DNA from: Paenibacillus sp. D2_2
Lineage (GTDB): Bacteria > Bacillota > Bacilli > Paenibacillales > Paenibacillaceae
Reading direction: 5' to 3'
NCBI RefSeq assembly: GCF_031199965.1
Contig: NZ_CP133605.1
Location: 3,256,501 to 3,320,500 of the forward strand
Length of the DNA stretch: 64,000 bases
This document shows, piece by piece, positions 1 to 9,598 of this stretch (within the stretch, counting starts at the first letter, position 1; the number at the start of each line of letters is the position of its first letter). A model generated the notes under the pieces. That model was not told the origin of the DNA. It saw only the letters and a program-made list of their open reading frames with translations, and did no database searches. A program made the position numbers and the translations under genes.

Positions 1-93
1 AAAGCTGAAGACTGAAATATACCAGCTCATGTGGCATATTTCAATCTCCAGCTCCATGCTTTACTTCATTTTGTTATGGAATAATTCCCGATA

Positions 94-2403
94 TTACAGA
101 AGAGGATTCTCGTGCTTCGCCTTAAGAATCTGCCAGCGACGATCCACTTCCTGTTCGAATCCAGCCAACGCTTCGGCATTTTCTGGTTTGAGCAGATGCC
201 GTGTCTTGCCCATCGTCTTAAGCCAATCCGAGAGCGGAACCCGCTTATTCTTATCATCAGGATCGTAAGTAATCGTTGTCTGTCCATGCTCGACCTCATA
301 CAACGGGAAGAAGCAGGAGTTTACCGCTGCATCTACGATGTTCGTGCCTTCATCATCTGGGGATATCCAGTTCAATGGGCACGCGATCAGAATCTTGCCA
401 TAGACGAGTCCTTCATTTTGTGCATACCACTGTGCTTTGGCTGCCTTCTTCACCAAATCCTGCGGATACGCTTCACTACCGGTAAATACATAAGGAATAT
501 TCGTTGCCGCCATAATTTGCGCCGTATCTTTATGATGGAATACCTTACCCTTCTGTACCGAGCCGATATTCGAAGTCGAAGTACGATGACCTAGCGGCGT
601 AGAATAGGAGAGCTGAGCACCTGTATTCATGTAGCCTTCATTGTCATATTCGACAATGATCATACGATGTCCGCGCAAAGCAGCACCGATCGAAGGTCCC
701 ATGCCAATGTCCATCCCGCCGTCGCCCGTAACCATAACGAAGGTGAAGTCATCTTGCAGTCCTAATTCATCCAGTTCGCCTCTACGCTTGCGCTCCCAGA
801 ACATCTCAACTACGCCGGAAAGCGTCGCTGCTCCGTTCTGGAACAGATTGTGGATGTAAGTTGCCTTATGCGACGAATAAGGGTAACCCGTCGTAACAAC
901 CATCGCACAGCCTGTATGGAATAACGCGACGATGTCGCCCTCAATCCCCTTGAAGAACAATTCCAGTCCGGAGAAAATACCGCATCCCGGACAAGCACCA
1001 TGTCCTGGAGCAATTCGCTTCGGCTTCTTCGTCAGTGCACGCAGTGGAGGAATCCGAACTCCGAGTTTGCCGGTCTCTTCATTCATTTTCACTTGAATTA
1101 GGCCAGTCTTAAGGTCCTCAAATTTCATTGGCTTCAGTACACGCTGAGGTTCCTTGCTCTTATCCCCAGGAGTATGTCCGTAGTAATCAAAAGGTACCTC
1201 TACCTTATTCTTCTCTGCCGCTTCAATCGCCAGTTCGAACAGTTTATGTCCGTCCTCAGCATAGAACTCCTTGCCACCAAGGCCGAAAATACGACTGATC
1301 ACTTTCGTTGAGTGATTGCCGTAAGTGAACAAAGCCGCCTTGATCTCGTTAACCATGTTACCGCCATGCGCACCAAAGGAATCGGCGCGGTCACCAACAG
1401 TGATCGCTTTAACATTTTTGAGCGCCTCTGCAATTTGTTTCTGCGGGAACGGACGGATCATATTCGGAGCAATTGATCCCGCCTTGATGCCTTGCGCGCG
1501 CAACTCGTCAACGACGTCTTTAATAATCTCGGAAGCTGAGTTCATCAGGAATACAGCTACCTCAGCATCCTCCATCCGGTACATATCCAGCATTTGATAT
1601 TCGCGGCCAGTAAGCTCTGCATATTCTTCAGAGATTCTCTCAAATACTTTCTCGGCATTATACATCGCTTCAGACTGCTGATATTTATTATTGATATAAT
1701 CCGGTTCATTCATATATGGTCCAACCGTAATCGGATGATTGCGGTCCAACGTGTCTGGGAAGCCTGCTGGTGGACGCTCTCCTACAAACTTCAGTACATC
1801 CTCACTATGCGCGAACGTACGAACACGACGCTTCTGGTGAGACGTGAAATAGCCGTCCGAAGCAACCAGAACAGGCAATCTGACCTCTGGATCTTCAGCT
1901 AGCTTGAGCGCCAAAATATTCATATCGTAGACAGCCTGCGGATCGCGACACATCAGAATCGGCCAGCCTGTATTCAAAGCAAAGTACAAATCTGAATGGT
2001 CGCCATGGATATCAAGTGGGCCAGATATTGAACGACAGACCAGGTTCATGACCATCGGGAAGCGGGTACCAGATTGCACGTTCATTTGCTCCAGCATATA
2101 CATATAGCCGTTCGCACTCGTAGCATTAAAGACACGGCCACCTGCCGTAGAAGCTCCGTAACAGATCCCCGCCGAGCTATGTTCACCATCAGATGGAATC
2201 AGCTTGATATCATGCTGACCATTCGCCTTCATTAAATCCAGAAATTGAGCCACTTCCGTCGATGGAGAGATTGGGAAATACCCCATGATATGATAATTAA
2301 TCTGATGGGCGGCATACGCTGCCATTTCATTGCCGGACTCATATACGATTCGTTCTTCCACCTTGGCTAATCTCTGTTCCTTCTCCAAATTGATTGCCAT
2401 CAA
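94..2403 (-). CDS. 2-oxoacid:ferredoxin oxidoreductase, fused alpha-beta subunits (PorA-PorB)
   Basis: Oxidative decarboxylation of a 2-oxoacid (probably pyruvate) to acyl-CoA with reduction of ferredoxin. The 769-residue protein joins an alpha (pyrimidine-binding) part with PISPSTE at residues 44-50 to a beta TPP-binding part that has CPGC at 471-474 and GDGGMD at 560-565 followed by DNEGY at 587-591, the usual TPP/Mg site. Only 24 bases separate it from the upstream gamma-delta gene, so the two genes encode one enzyme. The start ATG follows a GGCGG-like ribosome site; a second ATG directly after it is possible. Substrate preference (pyruvate or another 2-oxoacid) cannot be read from sequence. 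No frameshift is seen. Confidence 0.9.
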   Translation of the reverse strand: MMAINLEKEQRLAKVEERIVYESGNEMAAYAAHQINYHIMGYFPISPSTEVAQFLDLMKANGQHDIKLIPSDGEHSSAGICYGASTAGGRVFNATSANGYMYMLEQMNVQSGTRFPMVMNLVCRSISGPLDIHGDHSDLYFALNTGWPILMCRDPQAVYDMNILALKLAEDPEVRLPVLVASDGYFTSHQKRRVRTFAHSEDVLKFVGERPPAGFPDTLDRNHPITVGPYMNEPDYINNKYQQSEAMYNAEKVFERISEEYAELTGREYQMLDMYRMEDAEVAVFLMNSASEIIKDVVDELRAQGIKAGSIAPNMIRPFPQKQIAEALKNVKAITVGDRADSFGAHGGNMVNEIKAALFTYGNHSTKVISRIFGLGGKEFYAEDGHKLFELAIEAAEKNKVEVPFDYYGHTPGDKSKEPQRVLKPMKFEDLKTGLIQVKMNEETGKLGVRIPPLRALTKKPKRIAPGHGACPGCGIFSGLELFFKGIEGDIVALFHTGCAMVVTTGYPYSSHKATYIHNLFQNGAATLSGVVEMFWERKRRGELDELGLQDDFTFVMVTGDGGMDIGMGPSIGAALRGHRMIIVEYDNEGYMNTGAQLSYSTPLGHRTSTSNIGSVQKGKVFHHKDTAQIMAATNIPYVFTGSEAYPQDLVKKAAKAQWYAQNEGLVYGKILIACPLNWISPDDEGTNIVDAAVNSCFFPLYEVEHGQTTITYDPDDKNKRVPLSDWLKTMGKTRHLLKPENAEALAGFEQEVDRRWQILKAKHENPLL

Positions 2404-2427
2404 TGTTACCGCCTTTCTATTTCAGAT

Positions 2428-3435
2428 TTATTGAATGGCCAGATCGAATAAATGTGGAACGCGATGTTCTTCTGCATAACCGTCTTCTTCGCGGGCTTTG
2501 GAGAGCGCGTCCGTTGGACAAGCATGAATACATTTCAAGCAACCTTTGCAATATTGATAATCGATGCCCTTGAGGAACATCTGTGGTCTTCCTTTTTTAT
2601 CCGGAAGCTCTTCCCAGACGAAGCAATTATCAGGACACACATTGTCGCATTGGGCGCAATGAATACAGGAAGCAGCCTCGAAATGCGGCATCATTCCTGA
2701 ACGGGAGATGCTCAAATCTTTCAAAATACTATTGCCCGGATTTGAAATAATACCCCCAATAGGCTGCGTCTCATATCCAAGCACAGGCGTGTCCATCCGT
2801 ACAAATTCCGGCATACTTGCCCCTTCCGGAAGATCGAAAGTCTCAAACGTTACTTCCTGATACCCGCGCTCAAAAGTAGCCAAAGCTGGGGCAACCGTCT
2901 GAGGATACTTCTTCTCCAGCGACTTGCGGATGACATCCTTCATCGTCTGTGGATCGAGAAACGGACAAAGTCTGAACATGGCTCCAAGCATTGCCATATT
3001 TACGCGGTTCTTCTCTTCGAGTGCGATGCCCGTAGCATCAACAACTGCGATCGTTCCACCGATTAATTTCATTTTCTCTTTTAGTTCTTCCGGTGTTTTC
3101 GTTGAATTTACGAGCACGGTGCTATCTTCATAAATACCGCTAATCACATTTACGGTCTTGGCAAGCGCCTCTTGGAATATTCCGACTATATGCGGACGCT
3201 CTACCGGTGAAGTGTCTCGGATCGGAGTATCCAGATCACAGAAGCGAATATGTGCCTTAACCGGCGATCCCTTCTTCTCCGAACCATATGACGAGAAGCT
3301 GACTCCGTTGAAGCCTGCTCCTTCTACGCCAGCCTCCGCCAGCATTTTACCAGCCAAATTGGCGCCTAATCCCCCAATGGATTCCAGACGAATCTCAAAG
3401 AATCCAAGCTTATTCTTTTTTGGTAACTGTGCCAC
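2428..3435 (-). CDS. 2-oxoacid:ferredoxin oxidoreductase, fused gamma-delta subunits
   Basis: Partner of the downstream alpha-beta gene. The first ~190 residues are the gamma (CoA-binding catalytic) domain, with the glycine-rich start GGLGANLAGK at 21-30. The C-terminal part is a two-cluster ferredoxin: cysteines 257, 260, 263, 267 and 296, 299, 302, 306 form two CxxCxxCxxxCP motifs for two [4Fe-4S] clusters that pass electrons out of the enzyme. The start is GTG, seven bases after AGGGAG. This is the first gene of a two-gene operon with a plausible promoter just upstream. Confidence 0.9.
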   Translation of the reverse strand: MAQLPKKNKLGFFEIRLESIGGLGANLAGKMLAEAGVEGAGFNGVSFSSYGSEKKGSPVKAHIRFCDLDTPIRDTSPVERPHIVGIFQEALAKTVNVISGIYEDSTVLVNSTKTPEELKEKMKLIGGTIAVVDATGIALEEKNRVNMAMLGAMFRLCPFLDPQTMKDVIRKSLEKKYPQTVAPALATFERGYQEVTFETFDLPEGASMPEFVRMDTPVLGYETQPIGGIISNPGNSILKDLSISRSGMMPHFEAASCIHCAQCDNVCPDNCFVWEELPDKKGRPQMFLKGIDYQYCKGCLKCIHACPTDALSKAREEDGYAEEHRVPHLFDLAIQ

Positions 3436-3496
3436 GTCATAGCTCCCTTCTTCGCAAATGCGAGATCATAACGACGTTAATCAGTAATTAATATCA

Positions 3497-3546
3497 TATA
3501 AAATAGACCCTACTTAATTTTTCAATCTATCACAGAAGCAGTGTGA
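3497..3546 (-). promoter_or_regulatory. Candidate promoter and inverted-repeat operator for the ferredoxin oxidoreductase operon
   Basis: On the minus strand TTGAAA (3525-3520) and TTTATA (3502-3497) are 17 bases apart, a reasonable sigma-A promoter about 60 bases before the GTG start. Four bases upstream of the -35 box lies the inverted repeat TCACA-N7-TGTGA (3546-3530). A CRP/FNR-family activator is a possible binder, but the spacer is longer than the usual N6 and the half-sites are in reversed orientation relative to TGTGA-N6-TCACA. The rest of the 3436-3762 gap holds only the pncB terminator and AT-rich sequence. Confidence 0.35.
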
Positions 3547-3694
3547 CGAATGTAACAAATGTCATATGGACAATCTCATTTTGACTGTTTTACTTGGATT
3601 GTCACAAAATTTAAGTATTGTCGAATTTCGTAGCAGCTTGTCTTTAAAAAAATCGATTTTTGCGCTTTCCCGAGAAATAATTATACGTACACGT

Positions 3695-3742
3695 CAAAAA
3701 AGGCTGCCGTAAGCGAAAATAACGCCTATAGACAGCCTTTTA
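3695..3742 (-). terminator. Rho-independent terminator after pncB
   Basis: Inverted repeat AAAGGCTG...CAGCCTTT with inner pairing, followed in the minus-strand transcript by a T run. It lies 21 bases past the pncB stop. Confidence 0.8.
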
Positions 3743-3762
3743 TATTTACCTTATAAATCAGA

Positions 3763-5219
3763 TTATTCCTCTATTCCCTCATGAAGCCGCTCCTCGATCA
3801 TCCGCTGCCGCAGCTCCCATGCCTCCTGACTTAATCTGACGCGATAGAACTCAGGATTTAATTTACGCAAATATTCCGGCCAGAACATATCCAGCTGCTC
3901 CTTATGATAGGAACGAATCTCCTCCAGCGACGGTAAGTCATAGACCAGTTTCCCCTGCTCAAAAATAGGCTGAAGCATCGGAATTGCCTCGTAGTTCTTC
4001 ACCGACTTCTTAATATATGGATGCACGGGATCGAATAAGCGCAGATTGCCTCCCGTCCTAGCTTGTAATTCATGCGGGAAGCAGACATAGTCGGCGATGC
4101 ATCTGGAGCTCTCTTTGCTAACGATGCGCAACACATCCTTCTTGCCAGGAGAAGTGACCTTCTCCGGGTTACCAGAGATCTTAATCGTTGGCTCCATCAC
4201 ACCGTTATGCTCGCGCTCCACCAGCTTATACACCCCGCCTAGCGCAGGCTGATCAGCTGCCGTTATCAGCTGCGTTCCAACTCCCCAAGAGTCGATTTTA
4301 GCCCCTTGAGCCTTCAAGTTAAAGATCGTATTCTCATCTAAATCATTGGAGGCTACGATTTTAACATATGGAAGACCTGCATCGTCCAGCATTCTGCGGG
4401 CTTTAATAGACAGATAAGCAAGGTCTCCGCTATCAATGCGGATGCTGCCGAGGCGTTTGCCACTCTCCTCGAGCTTATGCCCTATCTTAATTGCATTCGG
4501 CACACCGCTCTCCAATGTATCGAACGTATCAACCAATAATGATACTTGATTCGGCAGTGCTCTTGCGTAAATGTCAAATGCCTCTTCCTCGGAATCGAAA
4601 ATCTGTACCCAGGAATGGGCATGCGTCCCTTTGGTCGGGATATCGAATACTTTACCGGCCAGCAGGTTCGACGTGGCATCAAATCCGGAGATATAAGTAG
4701 CCCGAGCCCCCAAATCGCCGCATCCGCTTCCTGGGCACGCCGGGTCCCGAACTCCATTAATATATCGTTCTCGGCCACCCGCTTAATGCGGGATGCCTTC
4801 GTCGCGATCAACGTCTGGAAGTTCATGAAATTGAGTAGAGCCGTCTCCACCAGCTGAGTTTCCATAATCGTACCTTCCACACGGATTAGCGGCTCATTAG
4901 GAAAGCATAATGCCCCTTCTTTAAAAGAGTGAACATCACCGCTAAAGCGGAAATGGCGCAGCAAATCCAGGAATTCTGGCTGATAGTTCTCTTCCTGCGT
5001 TGCTAAATAGCTAAGGTCCTCTTCTGTAAAACTTAAATTGGATATATAGTTCACAATCCGTTCCAGCCCGGCAAATACCGCATATCCATTGCCGAATGGC
5101 AGCTTGCGGAAGTAGGCTTCGAATACAGTTTGCTTCAGATGGGTACCATTCAGCCAGTGTGCATAGATCATATTGATTTGATACTTATCCGTATGTAACG
5201 CCATATCTGTACAGTACAT
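3763..5219 (-). CDS. pncB: Nicotinate phosphoribosyltransferase (frameshifted in this sequence)
   Basis: Converts nicotinate and PRPP to nicotinate mononucleotide in NAD salvage. The first part (from 5219) carries the family start LHTDKYQINMIYAHW and FEAYFRKLPFGNGYAVFAGLE; the second part carries GTKAH-type and SIRIDSGDLAYLS segments typical of the family. Reading moves to another frame at GCGATTTGGGGGCTCGG (4706-4710): one extra G restores AAIWGARATYISGFDATSNL across the joint. Total length is about 485 residues, normal for the family. The break is in a G5 run and is best explained as a sequencing indel. The neighbouring Nudix gene probably belongs to the same NAD theme. Confidence 0.88.
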
Positions 5220-5293
5220 GGTCCTCGTCCTCTCTATCCTGATGACAAAAAAGGCAGCAGGTGATTCCCCTCTGCCCTATTATAAATTAGCCT

Positions 5294-5336
5294 AAGAGGT
5301 TGTTCAAAAAGTCCGCCCGGTCTTTTTGAACACTCA
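5294..5336. repeat. Minimal copy of the TGTTCAAAAAG intergenic repeat
   Basis: The two ends of the window's repeat family are joined directly, giving a near-perfect palindrome: TGTTCAAAAAGTCCG, a short CCC centre, then GGTCTTTTTGAACA. It sits between the Nudix gene and pncB and could also act as a hairpin in their transcript. Confidence 0.75.
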
Positions 5337-5338
5337 CG

Positions 5339-6124
5339 TTAAGTGTATATAGATAACTGCGGTGTAAAATCTGTAAATCGGTACAGCTGAGCCGGGCGCT
5401 GTGAATACTGGTTGGACAGCATCGGCTTATCGTTCTCATCCCGAACCTCTTCTAAAATGCCCTGCCTGCTCCGGGTGGAGGTAATTTTACGAATAAAATT
5501 GAGCTCAGCAAAATCAGGTACTACCGTCTGAATCACCTGATACAGTTCTCCTAACGTAAAATGCGGAGGAAGGAACTGCTTGGCGATCGTCGTATGCAGC
5601 ATTTGCTGCTGTATTCTTAAATATGCATCCTGTAATATTTCGCGGTGATCAAAAGCAAGCTGTAGCTCATCAAGCGCTTCGCGCACCGGAAACAAGCCCA
5701 CTTCTTGAGCATCATCTGCAGCTTGCCGCTTCTCGATCACCCATTCCTCAACCAATGCGAAGAATGCATGCGAAATGATCCATCCACGCGGATCACGGCC
5801 CGGCTTACTGTATACGCCGAGATATTCCAGATGATGGCCATCAACTCCGGTCTCTTCCTTCAGTTCTCTTCTCGCTGTCTCATACAGAGATTCGTCTTCC
5901 TGACAAAATCCCCCCGGCAGTGCCCAGGCACCGGCAAACGGCCAGCTTCTTCTGCGAATCAGCATTACCTTCAGATCAAACCTTGGCAAAGATTTGGTCG
6001 AGGCCTTTCTCTCCTGACGGGTCAAAGTAAACATCACGATATCCGCCGGAATTCCGTCTGGTGTGCGATATTTCTTAACCTCCATCACGCCATTGGCCCT
6101 CTCTTGCTCTTGTTCTTTACTCAT
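5339..6124 (-). CDS. Nudix hydrolase with C-terminal winged-helix-like domain (NrtR-like)
   Basis: A complete Nudix box (GGFCQEDESLYETARRELKE, then ETGV) lies in the first half, so pyrophosphohydrolase activity is plausible. The C-terminal ~80 residues (FTLGELYQVIQTV...FIRKITSTRSRQG) resemble the winged-helix part of NrtR regulators, which pair a Nudix sensor with DNA binding and control NAD salvage genes. Adjacency to pncB supports this role. The start is set at MSKEQEQERAN (6124); the open frame extends upstream but that part lies in a copy of the intergenic repeat. Whether it is enzyme, repressor or both cannot be decided here. Confidence 0.75.
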   Translation of the reverse strand: MSKEQEQERANGVMEVKKYRTPDGIPADIVMFTLTRQERKASTKSLPRFDLKVMLIRRRSWPFAGAWALPGGFCQEDESLYETARRELKEETGVDGHHLEYLGVYSKPGRDPRGWIISHAFFALVEEWVIEKRQAADDAQEVGLFPVREALDELQLAFDHREILQDAYLRIQQQMLHTTIAKQFLPPHFTLGELYQVIQTVVPDFAELNFIRKITSTRSRQGILEEVRDENDKPMLSNQYSQRPAQLYRFTDFTPQLSIYT

Positions 6125-6169
6125 CACGATCACCATCACCACATCAGTCATAATGATAACATCCTTAAA

Positions 6170-6226
6170 GGGGTAGTTCAAAAATCCACTTTTTGATCAC
6201 GATCGGCCTTTTTGAACTTTCACTTG
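6170..6226. repeat. Internally deleted copy of the TGTTCAAAAAG repeat
   Basis: Contains GGTAGTTCAAAAATCC, then TTTTGATCACG (the inner side of the full element's right end), then CTTTTTGAAC of the opposite end. The central ~130 bases of the full element are absent. It lies just upstream of the Nudix gene. Confidence 0.65.
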
Positions 6227-6358
6227 AACATATTATTACATATCATTCTACCCTAAGGACGAAATTTGCAATAAAAGAATACACAATTCTTACTAATGTC
6301 ATTAATTAATAATATGATTAATTACAGACTTACTTGAAAATCCTGCCTGCACCCTCGC

Positions 6359-6751
6359 CTATTCACGAGGCAATCGAAATGTTCCAGTAGCCACACAGCA
6401 TAGCTCATCATTGCTATCTCGAACCTCTGCGCGGCAGGTCATCGTGCGGAAGGTCTCGTGTACTGGATAAGCATAGGTTTTAATCGCTCCTGCCTTAGCA
6501 GCATGTAGAAAATTAACATTCAGATGCGTAGTTACCCCAAGGCGTCCTTTAATCGCGCCTACTAGAGTTCCCATTGCTTGATCCATCAACGAAGATAGAA
6601 CTCCTCCATGTACGATACCGACATAGTTAAGGTGCTTCTCTTCGATCTCCAACTCCAGCTCCACAAAATCCGTATCAATCCGGTTGAATTTCATACCCAA
6701 ATTGCCTGAAAAGCTCATCTGCTCTTTCAACATAATTTCTGACCAATCCAT
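6359..6751 (-). CDS. Hotdog-fold acyl-CoA thioesterase (PaaI/YiiD type)
   Basis: A 130-residue single hotdog domain. The NYVGIVHGGVLSSLMDQAMG segment near residues 42-61 carries the HGG motif of the PaaI thioesterase family, and the C-terminal half has the usual beta strands (LNVNFLHAAKAG, CRAEVRDSNDELCCVATGTF). It probably hydrolyses an acyl-CoA; substrate unknown. The ATG follows AAGGAGTTAACGATTC. It is flanked by independent genes and has no visible pathway partner. Confidence 0.8.
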   Translation of the reverse strand: MDWSEIMLKEQMSFSGNLGMKFNRIDTDFVELELEIEEKHLNYVGIVHGGVLSSLMDQAMGTLVGAIKGRLGVTTHLNVNFLHAAKAGAIKTYAYPVHETFRTMTCRAEVRDSNDELCCVATGTFRLPRE

Positions 6752-6814
6752 GAATCGTTAACTCCTTATTCTCTATTTATTTCTTCTCGTCAAGGCGCCG
6801 ATTCAGCAATCAAT

Positions 6815-6845
6815 AAAAAGGTGCGGAAGCGCACTTCCGCACCGA
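6815..6845 (-). terminator. Terminator after ricA
   Basis: GGTGCGGAAG and CTTCCGCACC form a 10-bp stem followed by a T run on the minus strand, 12 bases after the ricA stop. Confidence 0.85.
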
Positions 6846-6857
6846 CTTATAACATCA

Positions 6858-7316
6858 TTAATCACCATAGCCGGAAGTCATTGCCGGCTCTCCGCTTCCA
6901 GTCTCTACATTAACCTTCTCTGAAACAGTATCACTTATTACCGAAATGACAAGCTGCAGCAAATAATTGATATCACTTTGGCTTTGCTGAAAATCAGTAA
7001 CGAGTGGAATGCCGTCGAGTTCATCCTGCAACACTGAAATTTCAGCTTCGATTTTATCCACCATCGCTTTATTCTGAAAGCTCTCGAATGCAACAATTTC
7101 CTTCTGCTTCTTCTTAATGGCGCTAATCAGACTTTGCACCTTATCATGCTTCTGAATTTGCTCCTCGGCTTTCTTGAATGTCTGAACTTCCTCGCTAGTG
7201 CCGATCAAATCAGCCAATTCCTTCGCTTTTACCATAATATCTTCACGAATGACCAGATCACGGGAATCAAACTTTGGAATTCCGCAATCGGTATGCTGTT
7301 GATGTTGCTGCGTCAA
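6858..7316 (-). CDS. ricA: RicA (YmcA), YlbF/YmcA-family RNA-processing regulator
   Basis: A 152-residue helical protein of the YlbF/YmcA family. In B. subtilis RicA, RicF and RicT form the Y-complex that stimulates RNase Y-dependent mRNA maturation and is needed for biofilm formation, competence and sporulation. The family region starts near MVKAKELADLIGTSEEVQTFKKAEE (starts at residue 28) and runs through the coiled segment KVQSLISAIKKKQKEIVAFE. A single cysteine (residue 11) is present. The start is TTG after GAGGAGGGGAAACC. As in B. subtilis it lies directly downstream of miaB; rny, its functional target, is about 11 kb away. Confidence 0.88.
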   Translation of the reverse strand: MTQQHQQHTDCGIPKFDSRDLVIREDIMVKAKELADLIGTSEEVQTFKKAEEQIQKHDKVQSLISAIKKKQKEIVAFESFQNKAMVDKIEAEISVLQDELDGIPLVTDFQQSQSDINYLLQLVISVISDTVSEKVNVETGSGEPAMTSGYGD

Positions 7317-7393
7317 GGTTTCCCCTCCTCATCAAATGCTTTCGGTTGTGCTTCAGTAGAATTTTTCGGTTGAACCAGGTTTTCCGGGTAAAT

Positions 7394-7432
7394 TAAATGC
7401 GTGTTCAAAAAGGTAGGTTTTCAATACCTCTT
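7394..7432. repeat. Short derivative of the TGTTCAAAAAG repeat
   Basis: AAATGCGTGTTCAAAAAGG and GGTTTTCA match the left end of the full element, followed by CCTCTTTAAG resembling its outermost right end. It fills the gap between miaB and ricA and overlaps the miaB stop by one base or less. Confidence 0.55.
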
Positions 7433-8985
7433 TAAGACACGGAAGTAACGCTCTCCGGTATAATATTCCCCTTGATATACCAAGTCATCGGTTCTGTGAT
7501 TTCCACCATGACGAATTTACCGATCAAATCGGTGCTTCCTTCAAAATGAACGAGCTTATTCGTTCTTGTCCGGCCGGAGAGAATATTTGAATTCCGCTTG
7601 CTCTCTCCTTCGACCAGCACTTCAACAATTTCACCACGAAGCGCATCATTATACTTGCGGCAATATTCGTTGATCGTATCATTCAGCCGCTGCAGCCGCT
7701 GCTTCTTCACTTCCATCGGTACATTATCTTCCATAACTGCGGCCGGCGTTCCTTCACGCGGTGAATATATAAATGTATATGCCATGTCATAACCGACTTC
7801 ACGTACCAGAGATAATGTCTCCTCGAACTGTTCATCCGTCTCCCCTGGGAAACCAACGATAATGTCGGTTGTAAGCACTACATTTGGTATTGCGGCCTTA
7901 ATCTTCGCTGCGAGCTCCAAATAACTCTCACGCGTATATTTACGGCTCATCTTCTTCAGTACATCACTGCTGCCAGACTGCACCGGAAGATGAATATGTT
8001 CTACCAGATTGCCGCCCTTCGCCAGCACTTCGATCAGATGATCATCAAAATCACGAGGATGCGAGGTCGTGAAACGGATGCGCGGAATGTCGATCTTACG
8101 GATATCATCCATAAGATCCCCGAATCTATAATTAATATCGGTGAAATCCTTGCCGTAAGCATTCACGTTCTGACCAAGCAGCGTAATCTCCTTGAAACCC
8201 TGCCGTGCCAGTTCTCTCACTTCAGCGATAACGTCCTCCGGCCTACGGCTTCGCTCCTTCCCTCGGGTAAATGGAACGATACAATATGTACAGAACTTGT
8301 CACAACCATACATAATGTTCACCCAAGCACGCATGCCTTCGCGTTTCTTAGGTAGATTCTCGATGATGTCGCCTTCCTTCGACCAGACTTCGACCACCAT
8401 CTCTTTACTGAACAGCGCCTCCTGAATCAAATAAGGCAGACGATGAACATTATGCGTACCGAATATCATATCTACAAAACCGTGCTTCTGCAAAATCCGG
8501 TTCACTACGCCCTCTTCCTGCGACATACAGCCGCACACGCCGAGGAGTAAATCCGGCTTCTCCATTTTCAGCACTTTCATATGCCCGAGTTCACCGAATA
8601 CTTTGTCTTCGGCATTCTCACGGATCGCACAGGTATTGAACAGTATGATGTCCGCTTCTTTGCGGTCCTCTGTAGGCTGGTAACCCATCTGCTCCAAAAG
8701 ACCCTTGATCGTCTCACTGTCGTGCTCGTTCATCTGGCAACCATATGTGTAAACAATATAGTGCTTGCCAAGTCCAATATTCCGAAGATCCTCCGGTACC
8801 ATATTGTCATACAGCACTTTGATCTCTTCCTTACCCCGTTGTTTCTCGATGCGACTATTCGGTTCCGACAAGATTTGGATCTCCCGTCCGCGGATTCTGA
8901 TCTTCTTCCCTCGTTCGTCCTCCGAGATGACTTTAGCGTCTGAAAAATCAAAATACTTGGAGTAATCCTTGGTTTCTTTAGCCAC
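7432..8985 (-). CDS. miaB: tRNA-2-methylthio-N6-dimethylallyladenosine synthase MiaB
   Basis: Radical-SAM methylthiotransferase that modifies i6A37 in tRNAs. The N-terminal UPF0004 domain has cluster cysteines at 83, 119 and 153; the radical-SAM triad is C228, C232, C235 (GCDKFCTYC). A TRAM domain follows at the C-terminus ([15 protein letters not shown]...). At 517 residues it has the ~65-residue N-terminal extension common in Bacillales. The GTG start follows AGGGAGTG. It is upstream of ricA, the same order as B. subtilis ymcB-ymcA. Confidence 0.95.
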   Translation of the reverse strand: MAKETKDYSKYFDFSDAKVISEDERGKKIRIRGREIQILSEPNSRIEKQRGKEEIKVLYDNMVPEDLRNIGLGKHYIVYTYGCQMNEHDSETIKGLLEQMGYQPTEDRKEADIILFNTCAIRENAEDKVFGELGHMKVLKMEKPDLLLGVCGCMSQEEGVVNRILQKHGFVDMIFGTHNVHRLPYLIQEALFSKEMVVEVWSKEGDIIENLPKKREGMRAWVNIMYGCDKFCTYCIVPFTRGKERSRRPEDVIAEVRELARQGFKEITLLGQNVNAYGKDFTDINYRFGDLMDDIRKIDIPRIRFTTSHPRDFDDHLIEVLAKGGNLVEHIHLPVQSGSSDVLKKMSRKYTRESYLELAAKIKAAIPNVVLTTDIIVGFPGETDEQFEETLSLVREVGYDMAYTFIYSPREGTPAAVMEDNVPMEVKKQRLQRLNDTINEYCRKYNDALRGEIVEVLVEGESKRNSNILSGRTRTNKLVHFEGSTDLIGKFVMVEITEPMTWYIKGNIIPESVTSVS

Positions 8986-9151
8986 GGTGTCGGCTCACTC
9001 CCTTTTACAATCTATGTGTCTACCTAAGAGGTTCAGTAACCTTATAAAAATGCATTACACTAAATTATAACATGATTTATAGTGCTTATCTACCTGGGTT
9101 CCCGTGAAATCATCCGTATTCATATGCCAATGGAAAGCCCGTCCACAGCAC

Positions 9152-9190
9152 AAAAAGAAACCTCATTCAGATGCGAACGAGGTTTCTCTT
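9152..9190 (-). terminator. Terminator after the DUF1657 gene
   Basis: AGAAACCTC and GAGGTTTCT pair around a 13-base loop with a T run on the minus-strand transcript. Confidence 0.8.
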
Positions 9191-9219
9191 CATTTCCTTC
9201 AAACTGTTAAAAACTTATG

Positions 9220-9426
9220 TTAGAAACCTTTATACTGCGGCTCTTCCTGCTCTAACTGCTTTACCCGCGTTTCCACCTGATCCACGATTTGCTGAGTTTG
9301 CTCAGCAGCATTAGTGAACAGTTGTTTTGCTTGTTGGTTTTGCGTGCTTAAAGCAAACGACTCAAGGCTGGCCTGGGCGCTTTTTAGGGAAGCTACAGTT
9401 GTCTTCACTTGGGACGCTACGGTCAA
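9220..9426 (-). CDS. DUF1657 small spore protein
   Basis: A 68-residue helical protein of the DUF1657 family (TVASQVKTTVASLKSAQASL...). The start is placed at TTG (9426), eight bases after AAGGTGG; this gives the usual family start, although the frame runs further upstream. DUF1657 genes accompany spoVA-type operons such as spoVA2mob in B. subtilis. Here it is divergent from the 2duf-spoVAC-spoVAD genes. The same domain reappears at the C-terminus of the neighbouring protein (ATLKKCQADLELFALSTENK), so the pair is clearly related. Molecular function unknown. Confidence 0.8.
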   Translation of the reverse strand: MTVASQVKTTVASLKSAQASLESFALSTQNQQAKQLFTNAAEQTQQIVDQVETRVKQLEQEEPQYKGF

Positions 9427-9598
9427 TGTGTTCACCACCTTATAGTTTATCAATTTGAACAAGAATTAATTTTTCCTTAATCACACTGACTGATGCATCT
9501 GCACTCCTTGCCAAATATTGTGTTAGTAATATTACGCTAATTGCACATAATTGGGGTAATGCATCCGTCAATTTGCGCTTACTGAAAGGAGCCTTGTT

